The translations under genes were made by a program, and so were the position numbers. Source: Pseudomonadota bacterium (lineage in GTDB: Bacteria > Pseudomonadota > Alphaproteobacteria > HIMB59 > GCA-002718135). From it: DNA of 9,320 nt. Location: NCBI GenBank assembly GCA_027625355.1, contig JAQBWI010000040.1, forward strand, positions 1 to 9,320, in the 5' to 3' direction. Of this stretch, positions 8,101 to 9,320 are shown one piece after another; the first letter of the stretch is position 1, and each line of letters opens with the position of its first letter. The notes under the pieces were generated by a model that saw only the letters and a program-made list of their open reading frames with translations, was not told the origin of the DNA and ran no database searches.

Positions 8101-8101
8101 G

Positions 8102-9058
8102 ATGATAAAAAAGAAAATAATCAATAGAGCTAAAAAAACTCTTTCAACTGAAATTAAAGAAATTCAGAACCTCTCTAAAATTTTCAATGATAATTTTTAT
8201 AAAGCAGTTATGATATTGAGCAAGGTAAAAGGCAGAGTTATTATAACTGGTATAGGCAAAAGTGCACATATTGGGAATAAGATTGCAGCGACTTTAACAT
8301 CTACAGGAACACCCTCTTATTTTATGCATGCGACAGAAGCAAGCCATGGAGATTTAGGTGGTATAAAAAAAAATGATTGTCTTTTAGCAATTTCAAATTC
8401 AGGTGAAACCTCTGAGTTAAACAATATTATTAATTATTCAAAAAGATTTGCAATTCCTCTAATTAGTATTTCTAGCAATTCAAAAAGTTTACTAAATAAA
8501 AATTCAACAATTGGTATAGTTTATAAAAAACCTATAGAAGCATGCCCTTTAAATTTAGCGCCTACTAGCTCAACAACAGTGTCATTAGTTATTGGTGATT
8601 GTTTAGCTATGGCACTTCTAGAATTAAAAGGCTTTAAAAGTAGTCAATTTAGAAAATTTCACCCAGGAGGAAACCTTGGAAAAGATTTGAAAATAATATC
8701 TGATATTATGCACATTGGTAATTCTTTACCCCTTGCTAAAGAAACAGATAAAATGACAAAGACATTAATTACAATGACTAAAAAAAGTTTTGGCTGTGTA
8801 GGAGTTACAAATAAAAGACAAAAATTAATAGGCATAATTACAGATGGAGATTTGAGAAAAAAAATGAATAACAATTTGTTTAATCTTACAGCCTCTGAAA
8901 TTATGACAAAAAAACCAACTACGGGTAATAAAAATATGCTTGTAGGCGAAGTCCTGAACATAATGAATACAAAAAAAATTACAAACTTATTTATATGTGA
9001 AAAAAATAAACCAATTGGAATAATCCATATCCACGATTTATTAAGATTGAGTAGTTAA
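8102..9058 (+). CDS. kdsD: Arabinose-5-phosphate isomerase, SIS plus two CBS domains
   Basis: KdsD/KpsF interconverts ribulose 5-phosphate and arabinose 5-phosphate, the first step towards Kdo for the LPS core, in the cytoplasm. With the ATG at 8102 it has 318 residues (E. coli KdsD 328). The SIS domain spans about 30-175, with GIGKS at 50-54, HATEASHGDLGG at 76-87, SNSGETSE at 98-105 and a PTSSTT stretch at 154-159. Lys53, Glu105, Glu146 and His187 correspond to the E. coli catalytic set Lys59, Glu111, Glu152 and His193 (recalled numbering), all with the same offset of six. Two CBS domains follow, at about 201-257 (SDIMHIG, GIITDGDLR) and 265-317 (SEIMTK, GIIHIHDLL). An in-frame ATG at 8066 would overlap rnd by 35 bases and add an unconserved extension, so 8102 is chosen. 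The gap to rnd is one base. The paralogue GutQ has the same architecture; the LptC neighbour favours KdsD. Confidence 0.93.
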   Translation: MIKKKIINRAKKTLSTEIKEIQNLSKIFNDNFYKAVMILSKVKGRVIITGIGKSAHIGNKIAATLTSTGTPSYFMHATEASHGDLGGIKKNDCLLAISNSGETSELNNIINYSKRFAIPLISISSNSKSLLNKNSTIGIVYKKPIEACPLNLAPTSSTTVSLVIGDCLAMALLELKGFKSSQFRKFHPGGNLGKDLKIISDIMHIGNSLPLAKETDKMTKTLITMTKKSFGCVGVTNKRQKLIGIITDGDLRKKMNNNLFNLTASEIMTKKPTTGNKNMLVGEVLNIMNTKKITNLFICEKNKPIGIIHIHDLLRLSS

Positions 9059-9059
9059 G

Positions 9060-9320
9060 TTGAATTTTTTATTATCATTAAATAAGAGGGTATTTTTAAT
9101 AGTCTCTTTTATTTTTATTTTTTTCATTTTGTTTATTTTTTCACTTAATTTTTTTGAATCAAATGATAATTCTGAAAATAAACTTTATATTAATAAAAAA
9201 ACATCAGACATTTCAGAGCCAAAATTTTCTATAAATAGCAAGAAACAAAAAATATCTGTAACTGCGAATGAAGGAAATTTTCTGACAGAGGATGAAATAA
9301 TTTTAGAAAAAAATGTTATT
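9060..9320 (+). CDS. lptC: LPS export ABC transporter periplasmic protein LptC, N-terminal part
   Basis: The frame is open from 9051 through the right edge and is cut off by the window after 87 codons. LptC is a bitopic inner-membrane protein that passes LPS from the LptBFG transporter to LptA. The N-terminus is short and basic (NKR), then comes one long hydrophobic segment at about residues 11-29 (VFLIVSFIFIFFILFIF), matching the LptC anchor. The periplasmic part begins a beta-jellyroll-like pattern ending with TANEGNFLTEDEIILEKNV, typical of the family's repeating strands. There is no in-frame ATG in the visible part. The TTG at 9060, one base after the kdsD stop, is the most plausible start. 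Position after kdsD matches the usual kdsD-lptC-lptA-lptB neighbourhood, so lptA is expected just outside the window. Confidence 0.8.
   Translation, partial: MNFLLSLNKRVFLIVSFIFIFFILFIFSLNFFESNDNSENKLYINKKTSDISEPKFSINSKKQKISVTANEGNFLTEDEIILEKNVI

Noticed and set aside
8066..8101. Upstream ATG codons as the kdsD start (overlapping the end of rnd)
   Set aside because: The extension would not match the family N-terminus, whereas ATG 8102 gives a normal KdsD N-terminus and constant offset to the known catalytic residues.
8659..8961. 100-residue open frame on the minus strand within kdsD
   Set aside because: It lies entirely antisense to the conserved CBS-domain coding region and has low-complexity hydrophobic content; a shadow of the real gene.

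Overview
The window is a dense, strongly AT-rich stretch of bacterial chromosome, most likely from a streamlined alphaproteobacterium of the SAR11/HIMB59 type. That assignment is inference. It rests on base composition, very short intergenic gaps, weak Shine-Dalgarno sequences, an NDUFA9-type complex I accessory protein (a family centred on alphaproteobacteria and mitochondria), and the order RNase D - arabinose-5-phosphate isomerase - lptC. I see no mobile element, CRISPR array, tRNA or rRNA.

Layout. (1) Positions 1-231, + strand: the C-terminal end of a class V (isopenicillin-N-epimerase-like) aminotransferase that begins outside the window. (2) Positions 276-466, + strand: a small uncharacterised gene, open only if one base is added to a T6 run at 365-370; as given it is frameshifted. 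(3) Positions 6407-467, - strand: a gltD-gltB operon for NADPH-dependent glutamate synthase, with an 8-base overlap of the two genes. (4) Positions 7426-6530, - strand: an NDUFA9-like Rossmann protein that has lost the usual SDR catalytic tyrosine. (5) From 7492 to the right edge, + strand: a compact operon of a short RNase D-type exonuclease, KdsD and the beginning of LptC, with one-base gaps between genes.

How the genes work together. GltD supplies NADPH electrons to GltB, which converts glutamine plus 2-oxoglutarate to two glutamates, the central nitrogen-assimilation step. KdsD makes the precursor of Kdo, and LptC is part of the machine that carries LPS to the outer membrane, so the right-hand operon is for outer-membrane biogenesis. 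RNase D is a positional companion with no obvious biochemical link. The NDUFA9-like protein would belong to respiratory complex I, although no nuo genes are visible here.

I find no convincing undescribed multi-gene system. The best leads are the frameshifted small gene at 276-466, the Tyr-less NDUFA9 homologue, and a short inverted repeat overlapping a possible gltD promoter.
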